Positions 61,816 to 64,000 of a DNA stretch of 64,000 nt are shown here, piece by piece. The notes beneath the pieces are model-generated. The model saw only the letters and a program-made list of their open reading frames with translations, ran no database searches and was not told the DNA's origin. Within the stretch, counting starts at the first letter, position 1. Each line of letters begins with the position of its first letter. The stretch is from Pseudolysinimonas kribbensis. Its GTDB lineage: Bacteria; Actinomycetota; Actinomycetes; Actinomycetales; Microbacteriaceae. The DNA is taken from contig NZ_BSVB01000001.1 in assembly GCF_030161895.1 (NCBI RefSeq), positions 868,001 to 932,000 on the forward strand, in the 5' to 3' direction. The position numbers were made by a program, and so were the translations under genes.

Positions 61816-63715
61816 CGCACCGTCGTCTCTCGCACCGAGCGACCGGCCATCGATCGCAGCCCGTTGCGGAGCCGGACGAGTGCCCGGACCGTCGACGGGT
61901 GGTAGCGCACGAGATAGTCCTTGAGATAGCCGAGCCGGGTCCCGACCCGGCGGTAGGTGTCCGCGTGCAACCGGGCGTCCACCACCTCGTCGATGGCGTA
62001 CCCCTGCACAGGTGCGCTGAGCTGGTCGAGTTTGTACTCGAGAAAGGTGTGACTGATCGCCGCGTACTCGGCATTGGCGACCGTGCGCGCGTGGTACCCG
62101 CCTTCACCGGCGACATACGCCGGGATCCGCTCCTGCACGTGCGCAAGGCCGCCATCCGCGTAGCCCTGGTCGGAGTAGTTGTCCCACGTCCACTCGATGC
62201 GGGTCAACGGCAGCAGAGCCTGCGGGCGGAAGACGTACATCGATCCCAGCGGCGCAAGCGGTGAGATCTCATCGAGCGGAATGTGCACGTCGAGCCGGGC
62301 GAGCAGTTCGGCCGCCCGATCCTTGTTGGTGAACCAGGCGCCGCCGAGCGTCGGGAACCCGATGTGCACGGTGGGAGGGAAGACGAGACCCAGCCCGCGC
62401 TCACGCTGGAACAGGCCCAGCAGGTTCGCCGCATAGCCCGGCGACTTGAGCAGATTATCCAGCTGCTGCGCTCGGAAGAAGTCGCCCACCGCCGCCTTCT
62501 CCTGCGTCGAGCGCTTGGAGTGGACCTTCACGATCAGGTCGTAGCGACCACCGATCAGGACGTCGCGCAGGCCGACGAAGAGGGCGCTGATGTCGCGGCC
62601 GTCGTTGGATCCAACGACCCGCACCTCGGTCCTGTCCCTCCGCACATCGTCGCGGCGATCGAGGATTCCCCGCAGAGTCTCGGCCTTCTCCTCGTCGCTC
62701 GTGGTGACGTACAGGTCATAGCTCGACGGCAGCATCTCCAGGCGGTCGAGCAGCTCGTCGGCGAGGTCGAGGTAGTAGACGTGCACGGCGGCGGCGATCC
62801 GGAACGGCTTCCGGGGATCGTAGCCGTCCATCCGGTCCGGAAGGATCTCGAGCAGCGACGCAGAGGTGTTGAGGATCTTCGGCGCTGCCGTGTGGGCGAG
62901 GTTCTGCAGGATCAGGTCGGCCGGATAGCCCTCCGCGGTCGCCGACTGGAGCAGCAAGCGCCCGATGATCGCCTCCCGATCGAGATAGAGCGGATCGTGG
63001 AAGAAGGGCCGGCGCTTGAGCACGGGGCAGCCGTCCGACAGCAGCTGCAGGGCGGCGTCGAACGCGGGGTGCGGGGTGGCCGCGTAGTTCTCGTGCGGGT
63101 AGGCGACTGCCCATGTGAACCCGGCCTCGGCGAAATAGGGGTGAATCGGGTCTCGTGCCGCGTGATCGAGTCGTCGTACGACACGACGCGCGGCATGTCG
63201 CGCCAGTAGCGCCGCCACGCATCGGAGGCGACCATGCGGCGCCGGACCGCGATCCAATGCGACTGGATGTGCACCGGCAGCGCGAGGCGTGGATTGCGCG
63301 GGTGAGACTCCACCGCGCCATGGTCGGTGATCCCCCAGAAATCGAGTTCGCGACCATCCATCTGCGTGAAGAGAGGCGCGAGATCGCGGACCGGCCCGAA
63401 CCAGGTGTAGTTAACGAGCAGCACCTCGTCGTAGTCGGCGAGCCGATCCTCTCCGAAGGCGTCAAGAGCCTCCTTGTAGCCCCAGGCGTCGAACCCGACG
63501 TTCTCGCGCTGGAAGATCTCGTCGGTCACGGCTGCGAGTCGCCCGCGGCTCTCGGCGGTGATGATCCCGTTGACGATCGCGACGATGTGATCGGCGAAGG
63601 GCCGCAACCGCTCGAGCTTGTACGGGATGTAGTCGTCGACGACACCGCGCACGTCGTAGAAGAGGTAGAAGAGGACGCGTCGCCTTCCGGGCGGGAACGT
63701 CGTCTCAGTCCTCAT
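61812..63715 (-). CDS. Rhamnan synthesis RgpF-family protein (frameshift)
   Basis: About 634 residues. The RgpF domain covers most of the protein: FYLFYDVRGVVDDYIPYKL, VGFDAWGYKEAL, LLVNYTWFGPV, FWGITDH, HIQSHWIAVRR; the C-terminal part has YDLIVKVHSKRS, HIGFPTLGGAWFTNK and TWDNYSDQGYADGG. One C missing near 63160 restores HETRFTPYFAEAGF. RgpF-type enzymes work in rhamnose-glucose wall polysaccharide synthesis. ATG at 63715. Coupled by ATGA to the acyltransferase gene. Confidence 0.9.
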
Positions 63716-63845
63716 AGATGCATGGTTCCAAAGAGAGGGGGCTGTGGCGACAGGAGGGCGCGCCGACGCCGATCGATAGTCTGATCGTACGCGAGGCGCA
63801 CCTGCGGGATTGCTGCGCCGCCCGCCGCAAGCGATCAGGAGCACC

Positions 63846-64000
63846 ATGTCTGCCACCACCGTCCTGGTGACTGGCGCTGCCGGATACGTCGGACGTCACG
63901 TCGTGAAAGCGCTGCTGGATCGCGGTGCGCAGGTCGTCGCCACCGTGCGACCCGGCTCGAGGGCCGACGTCGACCCGCGTGCGACGGTCGTCGCCGCCGA
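63846..64000 (+). CDS. NAD-dependent epimerase/dehydratase family, start only
   Basis: The first 51 codons of a gene cut by the window end. [21 protein letters not shown] carries the extended-SDR GxxGxxG loop, followed by [13 protein letters not shown]. Could be a nucleotide-sugar epimerase, dehydratase or dihydroflavonol-type reductase; the cluster favours a nucleotide-sugar enzyme. CAGGAGC precedes the ATG at 63846. It is divergent from the RgpF-type gene across 130 bases containing a TAGTCT (63776-63781) as the best -10 candidate. Confidence 0.8.
   Translation, partial: MSATTVLVTGAAGYVGRHVVKALLDRGAQVVATVRPGSRADVDPRATVVAA

Overview
The window is high-GC, densely packed actinobacterial chromosome. 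Gene content (WhiB regulators, MtrAB-LpqB, DUF3499, DUF222/HNH protein, CWB2-repeat exoprotein, RgpF-type rhamnan gene) points to Micrococcales, most likely Microbacteriaceae; genus is not decidable from this sequence. No rRNA, tRNA, CRISPR array, insertion sequence or origin was seen.

A technical point dominates the reading. About 27 genes are interrupted by one or more single-base frameshifts, roughly 40 in total. In nearly every case that could be checked, adding back one G or C, usually in a G/C run, restores a family-typical protein. These look like uncorrected homopolymer deletions in the assembly rather than true pseudogenes, so broken genes are listed as single CDSs with approximate shift positions.

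Layout. 0-6.2 kb: end of a peroxiredoxin, a small membrane protein, whiB1 convergent with pdtaS, a CpaE-like/SAF-domain pair, an excisionase-type HTH protein and two conserved hypotheticals. 6.3-14.8 kb: secA, hpf, a ComF-type gene and the lpqB-mtrB-mtrA envelope-stress operon, in the same order as Mycobacterium tuberculosis Rv3240c-Rv3246c. 14.9-23.2 kb: a membrane gene plus DUF4129, DUF4350, MoxR, DUF58, then SpoIIM and RDD divergent genes. This matches the mycobacterial moxR2 cluster, with an aquaporin inserted. 23.2-30.5 kb: ahcY, DUF3499, an Rv3259-like gene, a DUF5719 protein, a very large membrane glycosyltransferase and whiB2.

30.5-43.5 kb is a sugar-catabolic locus around a ROK regulator. 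On the minus strand are a TIM-barrel isomerase/epimerase, a Gfo/Idh/MocA dehydrogenase and galE. On the plus strand, largely joined by 4-base overlaps, are the ROK gene, a family-5 ABC importer (lipoprotein, two permeases, two ATPases), a GNAT-like acyltransferase and two more Gfo/Idh/MocA enzymes. The gene set suggests uptake of a glycoside or anhydrosugar and a 3-keto-sugar route.

43.5-49.8 kb: DUF222/HNH protein, manA, an acyl-CoA dehydrogenase, and a modular exoprotein (CAP domain, GH5 glycosidase, three CWB2 repeats). 49.9-64 kb: a surface-polysaccharide cluster with two O-antigen-ligase-type proteins, four glycosyltransferases, a flippase, two membrane acyltransferases, an RgpF protein and the start of an NAD-dependent epimerase. 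manA (mannose activation), galE and this cluster together fit construction of a decorated, probably rhamnose-containing wall glycan. The CWB2 exoprotein could be anchored on it.
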